The position numbers were made by a program, and so were the translations under genes. Source: Knufia peltigerae (Eukaryota > Ascomycota > Eurotiomycetes > Chaetothyriales > Trichomeriaceae). Taken from it: a stretch of 64,000 nucleotides of DNA. The stretch covers positions 1 through 64,000 of the forward strand of contig JAPDRN010000125.1 in assembly GCA_030247855.1 (NCBI GenBank). The letters run 5' to 3'. Shown in pieces: positions 43,341-56,100 of this stretch. Each line of letters starts with the position of its first letter. The stretch's first letter is position 1. The notes under the pieces were generated by a model. The model saw only the letters and a program-made list of their open reading frames with translations. It had not been told where the DNA came from and ran no database searches.

Positions 43341-46300
43341 TCAAACTGCTTAATCAAAGACAATCTTCACACGAGTACTCGAGGAGCGATCACCAAATCT
43401 TGGGCTATAGTGGTGAGGTTGACACTATAAGGAGCGTCAAAGAGCTTCTTTGCTCTTCGGTACAGCCAACAAAACCCCTCTCAGTTCACCACACCGTCAC
43501 GATCTGTTCCTGTTCCAGCAGGGCACCGGACTTTGGCCACTGCACGAGTGCTCCTCACCTTGTATCGCCAGGAAAAACACGCAACAGTTAGCCACTAGCA
43601 CAGGAGTATACCTGAAGTATTGGGAGCAGAGCATATGCTACATGCACGACATGACGCGGCAGCCTCGTACTCTGGTCTCAGGCGCTCCGTAAAGATTGCC
43701 CAGTTCCCAAGGACGTGGCCAAATTTCAGGTGGCTATTCTGGCAGGGATCGCTATCAGCTGCAATAGGACCCTAAAAGAGTTCGGACTTGAGGAGATGTC
43801 GGCAAGTGAGCTTTCTGCTCTCCTCTGGTGCATCAGAACATGTCAAAGTGTCTCCGAGACACAAGAGCGGGACGAGCACGAAGCCATAGGTAGAAGTCCT
43901 TGATTGGCTTCTTAGAACGAACACCTAGGCAAGTTGTCCCGGTTTGATTTTGGGAAAAGATCGAGTTCCATCGATTCGGCTTAAGCTATTGTCAAGTGTT
44001 CTTCGACAATGTGTCATAGTACCGAGCATCCGTGATTTGACATCGGGCCATAGCATGTATTAACACACATGCAGAGGTAGGTATTTGCTTTTTTCTCGCC
44101 GTCACGAAACGTTCCAGAGCCAACCCTATACCAGACCATACAACCTTTGTACCTCCTGACTTGAAGTCTTTACTTTCCTCGAAGCGGTCCGGCGCCGATC
44201 GACCCCGGATACCGGGCACTAAACTAGTTTGTGAACCCAACGATAGGCGATATGTTAGCCTGAGAGCTACGCGAACATACCAAAATCTGGGAGCTTTCAA
44301 GCCTCTACTTTGATACGTAGGGCCGACTCAGTACAGACTTGCCCGATAGACGACATCGACAACGTTGCGAGGGGTGTCGGTTTCTGCCCCAAAATACGGC
44401 GTACGGGCTGAAGTGTATGGCAATCCCTCGGGCGATCAGTATCCGTATCTTTGTAGAGGTACAGCTGAGGAAAAAAAAGGAGTTGGGGCATGACGGACTC
44501 TTGATACACGAGAGTACGCGCGAGATACACCTGTACGTAGGTACTGTATTGTGCGTATCGAACGGATACTCATCGACTTTCTGCCGTCATTTGAGGGCCG
44601 CCTTTGCTCCTTGCATCGTGAGAAGTTCAGATAGCTTGTTCTCGTTCAAAGGGCAGCGCAGGGGATGATCCTCGACCGCCACGCAGCACATTTGAGAGCG
44701 AGTGTGTTGAATGTCTCTTTGTGTCCGGGAATGGAATATACGGGTCTTGATCTGGAAAAGATTTTCCTGTAGAAGCAAGCCACGGCAACTTCGAGCTCTA
44801 CACCGACAAAAGCTACAGCTTGACAGGCTGCATGTTCCTCGAAAGAGGTAAAAAGGAAATGGCGATGGGAAGGTGTGCATGACACATGCAATCGAATGCA
44901 CTCACTGCTTGTCGGGAAGATGGTCTAAAGCAATCTTTCGGCTCGGCTAGGGGATGCTGCTTGGTCTCTTTTGACTGAGGCCTTCTCCACTGAGCACCAC
45001 TTCTGCCCCTGCTAGGACTGTCAGAGATGTGGAAGAGAGGGAAGAAGAAGGCGATAGCGGACGGGAACTGCCTCTCGGCCTCGGCCTACAAGCCGTTAGA
45101 GGATCTGTGAAGGACGCTTACGCGTGGACGGGACTTGCCTTTTTCGAGATGTCCACCTACCTACGGGAGTTAGTATTCGACGTGTTGGTCAACATAGGGT
45201 GTGTGAGAATATCTGGACCATTTGTCCTTTCATCTGGCGACTGTTCGTATACCCAATCTGTTGGACAGCGGGCGTGAGATGGCGACGGCGAAAAGCTGTC
45301 TAGCCTCTCCACCCTCTCAGGGTTCATATTGGCGAGTCGACATGAACGGGGCCAGTGAAAGACCATCCCTCCCCAGACGCCACCTGGCTCAAGCTGTCGG
45401 TATTTGTGTTGGAATGAGATTCGGCCGTAGACACCGATCTCATCATCGTGAGATCCATTCCTTTATCCTATCAGAGTTCTGTTCTGAGCGCCACTGGCAG
45501 ACGCAGTGCATTCCGTCGCAAGGGGAGGAGGAAGCCGCAGGAGACTAGCCGCCTAGCCCTCGAAACGCGACAACCTATCACCGATGATACCTAGAAGAAA
45601 GATTTGGCGCCACGGCGTCAGAGATGTTCCAGCTTACAACCTCGAACACCAACGCGAAACATGGCCAATCTCCAAGAATGTACCCCGTAGGCCACACTGC
45701 AAACAAGGCTGGGCGTAGCTGGAGATCGAGCCTGAAAGCGAACGATCCCATGGCCTAGCGGCACAGTGCTCACTTCAAACGATGAGGCCGTTCAGCTCGA
45801 TCTGGAGCTGCTCCGTCATCTGGTGAGAGTGGAACTTGAGGGTGGCCATGGGCACTAGATCTCAATGAGCGATCGGTACTCCGTATTTCAGCATGTGTCG
45901 AGATCGATCCTTGTAAACGGGGGTTCGGAATCAAGAAATCCATTTGACGGTGTTGTTTTTTAGGACGAGTAGGGGAGGTCTGTGGCGCTTCTAGCTCGTC
46001 TTCATATCTGCCCGTCAGGCTGAGAGCAGCAGCGACAGCGGTGATCCCATCCACCCACTCATCCACACCTCGCCTCCTCTTTCTTTGCCCTCTCCAACAT
46101 GATGATGCTCTTGGGAAGGATATGAATTGGAATTTTCTGTGTCTTTACCGAGTATGGCACCGGTATACAGCATTAACATAAAATGCAAAAGTATCATACC
46201 TTGCACCTGAATGTGAAAGGTACCACAACAGGCACGGGTCTTGTTTCCGGCCGGTTTCCGACTTAGACTCATGATGGGTCGAAACTTGGGAAGCTCGACG

Positions 46301-46827
46301 CGTTGCGTTGTCTTGGACGAACAGATTCTAGCGACTTGACAGTTGGCATGGCATGATGGGCAATCCCTGAACCTGACAACAACAGCAACAGCAACAACCA
46401 CAATCGACAACTGCGCCAACTATTAGTCCCGTAAACACTGCAGGCTGCATACCGTTTTTCCCCTGCACACTAGTCCTGCACGAAGGTCATTAGTCTGTTC
46501 AACTGCATTTTTGTCATTTGTTATGGTTGAGGTCGACCCCGTTGGCAGGGGAAAGAAATACCATTCCATGACTTGGCATGGCCAGAACTAGGCCCTGAGA
46601 AATGGTTTGGTAGCGATGATGGCGGTGGTGGCAATGGTATTGCCCAACAACTCGTACGGAGTGGTATCCATGTGACAGAGAAGAATCCTTCGACATTGAG
46701 TGGCCGCCACAATTCGCTTAACATTGTCTAGATGCACTGCCCACACTCCGTATTCCTTTCAGCTTTTGATTTATTACGGATCAACAAGCCCCAACCTGTA
46801 ATAGGGATGGAGGAGTAACCGTGATGT

Positions 46828-46855
46828 TACGGAGTAGTTACTTACGTACTCCGTA
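46828..46855. repeat. Inverted pair of TACGGAGTA 9-mers
   Basis: TACGGAGTA (46828-46836) and its exact reverse complement TACTCCGTA (46847-46855), separated by 10 nt; could fold as a 9-bp hairpin. Confidence 0.8.
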
Positions 46856-48498
46856 GGTAGTAAAAGTAAAGTTCCAGACCATTTTTATTGTTTTGTAGGA
46901 CAGAACATGCGTCAGTCTCCTCCATACATTAAAATGCAAACATGCTTGTGTGATACTCGAGTTTGTACTCGATATTTAATCACGATTTAGGCCTAATCTT
47001 CTGGAGTTATAACTCAGGTCCTTTTGTTCGTGGGGATTGAACAGCCTCTCACCATGGAAATGAATGAGACAAAATCCACGATCTGTTCTTCTGTGGAGAC
47101 CTCACTCAATCTGTCTCGCTCTGTCTGTTTCCGGATAACGCTTCTGGTTTTTTGAAATCTTCTCCTGCCACCTGGTGTGTGATGATTGATTGATTGATTC
47201 AAAGCCCATGTCTCTTTCTGTTTTATTTTCTGGTCCCACGCACCAACTAGCAAGGGGACAGGTTGCATAAACCACTAAGCAGGGCACACGATAGCCCTCC
47301 GTATTTAGACTTGTTCCAATACGGAGTAGCAGTGGCTACTAGTCCAACGGCAGTCCGGATGTCTCTCAACGTTGCAGATGGTTCAAACTGGTTGTGGATG
47401 TGATTGTAAGATTTGATTGGCTCGATTCCTTGTCACTCGCTTTGTATTCGTATGTACGGGGAGGCAGGGCTAGTTTGCCTCACATTCGCAATCTATTTCT
47501 CTCCCTCTCTCGGCCACTTTCGTATAGATGGCTCTGGTGTAGTCACTTGATTTACTCAATTTGACAACTCATACGATCAGGAAGATCCTTGGACCCTGAC
47601 TTGATGCTGATGCTGCTCCTCCTCCAATCACCTGTTGTTACCTTGGTCAGTACGGAGTACATGACATGGCCGCAGCCAGTACCCGCCCACACAAAAAAGA
47701 ATACCGTGAATGGATTGTCCATTTTTCTGTATGTCCCCAACTCATCTCTGGAAGGGGACTTGCTTGCTGCGGCAAAAGCTGTACGTAAAATGATGAGCTA
47801 CGGACTTTCTGTTTTGGAGGTGCATGCAGCTATCAAAAAAACAACATGTGCGTCTGAAACTTGTTGAGTCCCGCACCCTCCTACAGGGGGAAACTGGACA
47901 GGGACACGTGTGGACTATTGAACTCGGTACCAAAGATATCCCAAACATGGCCTTGCTCAGAGACCATGCGCACAACCATGTAACCGACCACTCACGCACC
48001 GGTCGGGCGGGATCAATCTTGCTGCAGCCGAACTCAGTCAAGTGATTCGATTGGAAACCGAAGATAAACACGCAACTCACTAGGGCAGCTAGAACAAGCC
48101 ACCGACAGGGGAGCAACAGAGAGCGAGAAAGGACGGATTGGGCGAGGAGGATCTACAGAGTACAAGTCCTGGTCGGCCCTTCTCCCCAGCGCCATTCACC
48201 AGAGTTGACACTTCAAGCCATGGCGTTTTCTCACACTCCTCGTCAACGCATACTCCCTAATCTTGCTTCATTATACCTGTCATATATGCATCCGTGGCAT
48301 ATTACCTTCTCCGATGCCCTCTCTGACAACCAGCCTCGGCCTAATCCAAGGTATAATAGAAGTAGCAGAGACAAAAAGGTGGCACTTCGCTCCTCGTCAC
48401 TTTTTGTTCTCCATTGTTCCAATGCCCACTGTTCGCCCAAGTCTCTTCTTACCGTAAGCAACTCCCGAAAGGAGAAAAGAGAGGAAGAGGCAGCCAGG

Positions 48499-50207
48499 AT
48501 GCTTCCTGCTGTAGCCATTCCGGCAATAGTTCTAGCAGGGCAGAACTTCGTCCTCGACATACTCGCCGGGTATGTCGTGTTGCAGATGCCCTGCTGGATT
48601 CCTCCGTTTTACATCTTCATCGCGCATCGTACTGCGCAGACCATCCTGGCCATCGCCGCCATCATTCTTTTGTTCCTCTTGCAGAATACCGATCATGGTA
48701 TTACTGTACCTCGCGTGGCCATACAGTTCGAAGGGGCCGTAGAGGTGAGTCTCTACCTTCCCGGATACCCCACCTAGCTCTTCTTAAGTGTTGTGACGAC
48801 AGCTGCTGTACTTGTATCAATCAATTCGATACGGTCTCCGTTCATCCAGTCGGGTATTGCGCTGCGAACCTATCATGTTTGCTATCTGGATTGTTCCCAA
48901 GGTCGCGCCCTTTGGCTTGACATCCGTCGTGTAAGTCGAAAGCCCTTACGGAAGCATTCACTGTCTTCTCAGATCCGTTACTAACCTGTCAAATGATCAT
49001 TTACAGACCATGGCGATGGCAGCCATTCCTCTTTGCCGGTCCATACATGGTTGATCAGGTTCTCCAGATCGCCATGTGTGTCATGTTTTGTCAACGGATC
49101 TTCGTGGAAAGAAAGGGGAGCCTCCTTCAGAGCACAGAGCTTTGCCACTGGCATTACGCGTGGGGCTTGTCAAGAGCAGTTTTCCATATCATTGCTTCGG
49201 GCACTGTCGTGACCGCGTCGGCCCGATGGCCACATCGTCAACTGTTGTTCTTCCTGGTACGTACCTCACACTGGAATGCTTCGGCCCGTGTTTGCGAGCT
49301 CCGGACTAATGGCATTTTCCAGGTGCTGACCAATGTGATCCTCTTCTCTCCAACGCCGCGGGCTTTCATCAGATATGCCCGAGCTCGCCGGTGCGTTTCA
49401 AGTACCAATCGGACACAGAGAGCAAGGCCTCGCATTCAACACCACCCAACGGCCTTTACTGGGGTAGTGAGAACCCGTGAAAGAGGTTCGGTTGAGCACC
49501 TTGTCTCGGTGTCAGAACTCATGCAACAACGACAGCAATCCTTTGCATCAGCTGCCCCATGGTCAGAGGTCCGGGAGATTGACGGCTACCTGTTCCACGT
49601 CAGTCGAAGAACTGGACGACACTACTTTGCACTGGACACCGACGATGATATCTGGTCCCTTCAGGCCATCCGTCGACGTATTCCCTGGGCAGGGACCTAC
49701 CCAAGGGGCAAGTGCACGACCGAGGAGTTTCTTCTTCTCGCTCCAGGTTATTCTGAAAATCATCCATATCTCCGGGGGACACCCTCATTGTACGATGTTT
49801 TCCGCGACATTCACCAGAAGGAACTTCAGTATACTCTTACCAACTATCCCGCTCACCGAGTTGGTTGTCAAAAATGCCCAACGGGAACGTGCCGTGAATT
49901 GTGGTGTATGATGTTTAGCTTGCTGTTGGACACGGTCAACTCACATCTCATGCTGCGTTATAGTATCGTGGATGCTATAACTCGATCACATATCCATGAC
50001 ACAGAGAATCGGCTGCTCTTGGTTCGAGTTGAACCTACCATAACTTCGACAGTGCGGCTACATTTTGTCGGTCACAACGATAGGGCACTCATTGAGACAC
50101 CGTGGCAAGACTTATACACCATCAATACCAGGGGACTCTGCATGGGCGTATCTCCCGACGTAGCAAGCATGATTCCTGGATGGACCGAGGTTGGCTCTCT
50201 CAGGTAG
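48499..50207 (+). CDS. Multi-pass membrane protein of unknown function
   Basis: Four exons: 48499-48744, 48803-48930, 49007-49256 and 49323-50207; 502 aa. The N-terminal 240 residues hold about five to six hydrophobic segments, for example AIPAIVLAGQNFVLDILAGYV, the pair around ILAIAAIILLFLL, IMFAIWIVPKVAPFGL and LLFFLVLTNVILFSP, the last formed only after splicing. A hydrophilic C-terminal domain of about 260 residues follows. It contains HFVGHNDRALIETPWQDLYTI and a Cys pair (CQKCPTGTC) but no domain I recognise. The last intron (49257-49322, 66 nt) is in frame; GTACGT donor, GGACTAATG branch and TTTCCAG acceptor argue for splicing. Other exon joins are supported by GTGAGT/GTAAGT donors and by phase. 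I do not recognise the family. Confidence 0.65.
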
Positions 50208-51498
50208 GCGCTCAAAGTTGGGAATTTAGGCAGTCGAAGGCTGGCAGATAGTATGATTGTGTAGCAAAAGGGACATTGGCAGGGGTCCAAGAAGCAGAGA
50301 TCGTCCTGTGGATGGAAGACTGATTGGGTCTGTGTGTGCGCTCAAAGACCGACAGACAAGGGTAGAAGATAGTGTCATGAGATCATGAAGGGTAAACAGC
50401 CAATGTTGGGCGTTTTAAGATGCGGCACTCGAGAATGCATGTAACAACCCACTCGAGGGGGAAAGCAATGGCAGACAGGATAGCCATGGGTAAGGAGTAG
50501 GCACTGTAAAATAATGCACGCGAGGGTCGCCAGCCAACGGTAAGGCAATCAAGGCCGCAGGTAAAAGTAATCAGGCACTCGGACGCCCCGTATGTCTGAT
50601 ACATCCGTCAAAGAGCGGTGTTGTCACCCCCCCAGGGGTAGCATGATGTGGCGGCATGAGGCGAGGGAAAATGTCTGGAGTAGTCCGTAGCTGCAGATCT
50701 CGAATCAGGTTGTGCCTTGAGTGGTGGCTTTGAGTGAGGCTGGCAACGTGTCTGCCTTGGACTTCAACCCTGGCTCTCCTTTGGCATGCTCCCGGGTGCT
50801 TGCTTTTTGAGCCACTCACTAGCTTTGCCCATCTCGCCAGGGCCAGGGCCGTCAATCACTGTACGAGTGCCAGTAGCCTGGTGGCCACGCTAGCCGCCTG
50901 CATGCAAAGATCTGGTACTCCTCCAAAGTACTGAGTAGGAGATGATGCATCACATGGATGGGGCCAAGTCAGTCGCCGGAGCACGATACCCTGTAGCACT
51001 AGAAAGTCCGAAGACTAGTGGCAGATGCAACCGACGTTGGCTGCCAGTTGCCCCATGTCGAAACTCCATCAGTTGACTTGCCCCGGCATCCAGGAATTGT
51101 AGACTTGCCTCAATAAGACCAAGGTCGTCCTCTGGACTTGGGTATGCTTCCTGAGTCAAATTGAGAAGCCCCGTCGTGCAGCCAGGGCCTGAAGGTTGTC
51201 AAAGCTGGTTCTTCTCTGAGAGCACCAGGAAAAATAAGGGTTGAACCTCGCGCATGAGAATGTGGCAGCGTCCTGCACCTGGTATAGGCTTAAAGGAGAC
51301 TCGAAGTGTGCCGGTCAATCAATCGACGGCCATACGATCCCTTCTCTTGGTGGCTGTACTTTCCTACTTAACCTCGTATCCATCCGCTTCTCTCCTCTCG
51401 ACCTTCTGCTTCTCTTTATATTCTCCCTCTCTTCACCATCGTCTCCTCTGCTCCACTTCCCATTCAAGACCAGAAGTTCCGTTGCTCCCTTGACCCAA
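50208..51498. other. Intergenic region
   Basis: 1.3 kb. The part from about 51340 to 51498 is a pyrimidine-rich leader of the next gene. No supported ORF elsewhere. Confidence 0.45.
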
Positions 51499-52323
51499 AT
51501 GGCTTCTCCATCCTTCTATACTTCTACATACACTTCCATCACCGGCAGCTACGGCCTCTCTTCTCATCCGGTCAATCCAGGTATGGCCCAAGGCTCACGA
51601 ACACAGAACTCTCGCGTGACTATAGAGAGAGGTGAGCCGTCAACTCCTCCAACCTCACCCGTAACCGCCTTAGCCGTCGAAGACGAGGATGACAACGTCG
51701 ACCATGCAAACGATGACCAAGACACACAAGAGTATAGGACCCCAGCCACACACATGACTGCTGGCGAAGACACCAAGTCCATTGAGGCCACGGAGATGAC
51801 CTACTCACCTGTCCTCGACTATGCCCACAGGACTCCCAACCGCCCTAGCGAGCGTCGCCAGTTCACCTTGGGTCGTTGTTGCGTTTGTGATGCGGCAGGG
51901 ACGATCATGACTTGGCCACAGTGCCGGACATGCCATCACAACAGGTACGAGTGGTGTGGGTACGGCGGGGATCGAGCCGACGACACGGGAGAGGCCATGT
52001 CGACAAGGGAAAGGATCACCCGGTTGAATGAGCTGTCTGGGGAGCTAGGGCTGGAGCTGGAAGCCCTCGCTTATGAGGATGCCTTGCAATCTCGCCAATG
52101 GCTGCTTGGTGCGCTTTGGTCTTCGGTGATCCAGCTCAACAGGCTCCTCACCGACCTGGAGAGGCGCCTGCGCCAGTTGTCTGGGGGGAGAGAGACCTCC
52201 TATTTGGCAAGTGTTGAAGATGAGGAGTCCGATGGCGAGGGCGTCGAGGGCAGCGAGGAGGGTGAGGAAGTTGAGGCATGGGATGAGAGCGGGCGGTCGA
52301 TGAGGGTGACCCGGGTGTTGTGA
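51499..52323 (+). CDS. Hypothetical protein with zinc-ribbon-like Cys cluster
   Basis: Single exon, 274 aa, starting at the ATG after a CT-rich leader. The N-terminal 125 residues are disordered (Ser/Thr/Pro, then Asp-rich). Residues about 128-160 hold CCVCDAAG...CRTCHHNRYEWC, a C-X2-C...C-X2-C arrangement that could bind zinc. A helical segment follows (about 170-235, with leucine-rich NRLLTDLERRLRQL), and the tail is Glu-rich. No family recognised. The frame is open further upstream, but without an ATG in good context. The clean leader/ATG boundary favours this start. Confidence 0.6.
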   Translation: MASPSFYTSTYTSITGSYGLSSHPVNPGMAQGSRTQNSRVTIERGEPSTPPTSPVTALAVEDEDDNVDHANDDQDTQEYRTPATHMTAGEDTKSIEATEMTYSPVLDYAHRTPNRPSERRQFTLGRCCVCDAAGTIMTWPQCRTCHHNRYEWCGYGGDRADDTGEAMSTRERITRLNELSGELGLELEALAYEDALQSRQWLLGALWSSVIQLNRLLTDLERRLRQLSGGRETSYLASVEDEESDGEGVEGSEEGEEVEAWDESGRSMRVTRVL

Positions 52324-52764
52324 GGGACGACGACGACGACAACAACAGCAGCAGCCACGGCGTCGTCGAGACGCTCGAGGAGGCCGGGAGGGAGCGGTGA
52401 CAACATGGATTCTTCTCGTACACATTTTCGGGTCATCTAAATAGTCATCAAAATCAAAAGAACCGTCATCACCTTGACCCCTTCTCAGAAGTCCTGCCTT
52501 TTGTATGAAGTCGAGAGCAAACAGAGTCGAGACCTGTGAACAAAAAAAGGTTGATGGACTCTGGAATGATTGAGTGAGATACGGTACCACTCAAAAACCT
52601 TTCTCCTTTCATCAATCTGTAGTTGTTGTAACCTGGCCTGAATTTTTGCCAGCCATGCCAAAACTGCGCCTAGAGTCATAGAGAGGGGGGACGTTGCTGA
52701 ATAGCAATCTGCATCAAGGTCAAGTCTTTGCTCTCTAGCTGCCTTCGATACCTAAGGAACCTTA

Positions 52765-52883
52765 CCTAGGTATCTAGGTGCCTGACGGACCTGACCCCAG
52801 GGGCAACGTATCTCACCCTAGGTACCTACCTTGACCCATCTTAGGTATATCTCTAAGGGCATCTCGAAGTCTTTTTCCCTAGG
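52765..52883. repeat. Cluster of CCTAGG(TA) palindromes
   Basis: Three exact CCTAGG hexamers in 119 bp, with extra CTAGGT, GGTACC and TTAGGTA words between them. Dispersed short palindrome cluster of unknown role. Confidence 0.6.
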
Positions 52884-53021
52884 AAAATCTGAAGCTGGCC
52901 ACTACTTAAGTTATCATTGCGGGGCATCGCCTATTGACTCTCCACCATCCCCTGTAGAGCCTCTAATCAGCACCTACTCCGTAGGCACCTTACTACAATA
53001 TTATCTAAGCGGTGATCAAAG

Positions 53022-53027
53022 ACGCGT
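53022..53027. promoter_or_regulatory. MCB box upstream of CTF18
   Basis: ACGCGT 136 bp before the CTF18 start codon, with further CGCG-containing sequence at about 53032-53066. It fits G1/S control by an MBF-type factor such as the one encoded at 5485-7571. Confidence 0.5.
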
Positions 53028-53162
53028 CTCTTCGCGTTCTCCATCTAAATAATTAAGGCGCGTCCGCGTTTTGACCAAGTTCGCAGTACGAGTCTCCGTA
53101 CTCTGTACCATACGATAGACACACCAGCAAAACACTGAGCATCATTGTGATGTCTATAACAA

Positions 53163-56100
53163 ATGATACTCATGTCTAGGGTCAACGGCCTCGAAGAACC
53201 CTGTACAATCCTTCCTTCCTCTCCTAGGTTCCCCATCATTGAAAACCTCCACGAACTGCACGAATACAATGCCAAAACACCCATAACGCACAATACCCGG
53301 AACAGTCTACCTTTGTCGTCCACAGACTCACCGCCCTCCTCTGACGATATGGTCTTCTCCTCATCTCCAGTGCTGTACCCACCCAGCTCGTCACCTCCAG
53401 CGCAGCCACCTGCGAAGAAGAAGCGCAGGCTCTTCCAGCCGTTTCCCACCGATCCACAGAGAAAGAGGCCAAAGGTTGTGGGTGGGTTCCTCGAAGACAC
53501 CGATGCTGAAGAAGACCAAGAGGTGTCAACGAGAAAAGACACAGAGACAATTGAAACTCCGAGCATTGAAGAGCCCACACTACCAACGTTCCCGATCGAA
53601 AAGCCTGTGGAAGTAACAGACGCAGCAATCCACCATGCGCGCGAAGATTCGTCTACTATGCCTAGGCTTCCCCCGTTACCACGGCCTTTGCTACGAAGGT
53701 TACCAGCAAAGACACTCAATCTCCGAACAGCTTCTGGGGCGGTCCTGGATATTCCCCTTAGACAAAAGACTCAGGCGGTATCATACGAGCGAACGATCGC
53801 CGAGCGCTCAGCACATGTTCCTGGCCGGTCACATAGATCGTACTATGGCATTGAGATCCATAAGCTCGTGGACGACGCGAGAACACAGCGACAGTTGGAC
53901 GAATATGAACAGAAGAGGCAGGCGGAACAAGCAGCCACAAAGCCTTCAATCCAAAGTCCTGCCTCAGGGAATCGAATTGATCCAGTCGCCCATCAGATGT
54001 GGACCGAGAAGTACCGTGCCAAAAAGTTTACAGACCTTGTGGGTGACGAAAGAACCCACAGAGCTGTGCTTCGTTGGCTCAAAACCTGGGATGATTTAGT
54101 CTTTCCAGGACACAGCAGACCAAAACCAACCAAAATCTATGAGGACAGAGATGTCGTTGAACAACAGCATCGAAAAGTGCTGTTACTGACTGGTCCTCCT
54201 GGGTTAGGAAAGACCACATTAGCACACGTTTGTGCTAAACAGGCCGGTTACGAAGTTCTCGAGATCAATGCAAGTGACGATCGCAGTCGGGACATAGTCA
54301 AGGGAAGGATCAAGGATATTCTTGGTACAGAAACAGTCCGTGGCATCAAAGAGCAAGGGAAAGCTCGCAAAGCTGGTCGGCCTGTCTGCGTTGTCGTTGA
54401 TGAAGTCGATGGTGTCACAACCGGCTCCAGCTCTAACGGGGGGGAGGGTGGTTTTGTCAAAGCACTGATTGATCTTGTTCAGCTTGACCAACGAAACGCA
54501 AGTCAGAACGGAAACCAGACGAACCCTGTGGGGAAGAAAAGAAAAGGCGACAAGTTCAGAATGTTGCGACCCTTGATCCTGGTCTGCAACGATGTCTATG
54601 CCCCTTCCCTTCGACCCCTTCGAACAAGCTCGATCGCCGAGATCGTCCACGTCAGGAAAGCTCCAATTGACAAGGTCATAACGAGGTTGAAGACGGTCTT
54701 CGAGAAAGAGAGCATCGCGTGCGAAAACGACGCTGTCCGCCGTTTGTGTGAGAATGCCTGGGGCTTAGCAATGCGGAAACAAAGAGGCATTGGTACTCGA
54801 GGTTCGGGCGAGGGTGACATCCGGGGTGTATTGGTCCAGGCTGAGTGGATTGCCCACAAGCTGCGTGCCAACGGGTCGAAAACCAGGCTCACCAGGAAGT
54901 GGTTGGAGCCGCAGCTCGAGAATGCCCAAGCCGGGCAGAAAGGCCTTGGGCGTGGTGGTGTGCGAGAAATCGTCGAGAGAGTCTTCATCGAAGGGGCTGG
55001 GCTTTCGGACCTGCCTGCCAGCCTTTCTACAGACGACAAGAGGCTCGTGGCCGAGTCTAAAACCAACGCTGTAGGAGTCGCAGACCTTCGCAAGCGTGCT
55101 GCCATCACTGCTTTGCGGGAAATGGTCGATACTTCGGGAGACCACGATCGTGTCATGTCCGAGTGCTTTGCGACATACCCGAATCAAGTATACCAAGATG
55201 ATGTTCAGTTGAGCAAACCCAACGCGAGTTATGACTGGCTACATTTCCACGACTGTTTGTCAAGTCGAATATTTTCCGGTCAAGAATGGGAGTTGACACC
55301 TTACCTGAGTACCAGTGCTTGTGGGTTTCACCATCTGTTTGCGACAGTCGACAAAGGTCCCAAAGCGTGGAACGATGACAAGCCCGACGAAGAGCCTGCG
55401 GACTTACATCCCTTCAGTGGTGCCAAAGCCGACTTTGCTGCCTATGAGGCGGAGAAGCAAAACCGCACCCTGTTGACAGAGCTTCAGTCGAGCTTCTCTG
55501 GGTCCTTGTTGCGTCTCTTCAGTTCCATAGACACCATTGCAGCTGAACTGATCCCGAACGTGGGCAAAATGCTCGCACCTGACGTCAAGCCCGTCGTGAT
55601 AGGTGGCTCAGGCGGCTCGGCCAGTGTCGCAAGTGTGAGGAAGGATACCGAAAAGACGTGTATCAAGAACGCCACCCGGACAATGATGGCACTTGGATTG
55701 TCTTTCGAAAAGGTCCGAGTTGAAATCGAAGGAGGTGGCGCCCATTCCAATGGTGGTTACGCATACAGAATGGAGCCGTAAGTCACGTTTGATCGACTGA
55801 TATATTCATATTTTTGCTAATTTTCATATTCTCAGACCACTTGATACGCTCCTCACCTACCACCTCGACGGAAAGGTTGCTCCTGTCCGCTACGCCATCA
55901 GACAAGTGCTCGATCAGGAACTCGCCAAAGAAAAATTACTGCAGAATTCTGTCGCAAGACAGGCTCGAGCCGGAGCGTCATATCTTGACGACGATGGTGT
56001 TGACAAGGAGAACATGCCGACTGTGGAAAAGGTGGGAGAGACGATGAACACCAAGACTACTGGGGCGAAGCGTGATTTCTTTGGTCGTGTCATACTCGAA

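Larger units (their letters stand above)
42480..48498. other. Gene-poor 6-kb region rich in TACGGAGTA
   Basis: No ORF here shows domain content or convincing splice structure. Seven copies or near-copies of TACGGAGTA/TACTCCGTA lie between 45877 and 47659, including an inverted pair at 46828-46855. Two E-boxes (43314-43321 TCACGTGA; 43334 CACGTGA) lie near a CGCCAAA word. The first part is the RSC8 upstream region. Whether this is a decayed transposon, heterochromatic spacer or contains RNA genes cannot be settled by eye. Confidence 0.6.
52324..53162. other. Intergenic region with CCTAGG palindromes and CTF18 promoter
   Basis: Contains three CCTAGG palindromes (52765-52770, 52817-52822, 52878-52883) with related CTAGGT/GGTACC words, TACTCCGTA (52975-52983) and one MCB box (53022-53027). 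Confidence 0.6.

Noticed and set aside
45746..45830. tRNA-Leu-like stretch with an A-box-like TGGCCTAGCGG
   Set aside because: The anticodon stem is imperfect, the B box is degenerate and no 3' acceptor strand pairs with the start.
42480..48498. Decayed transposon
   Set aside because: No transposase, reverse transcriptase or long terminal repeats seen, and no obvious RIP-like AT enrichment; left as an unexplained gene-poor region.
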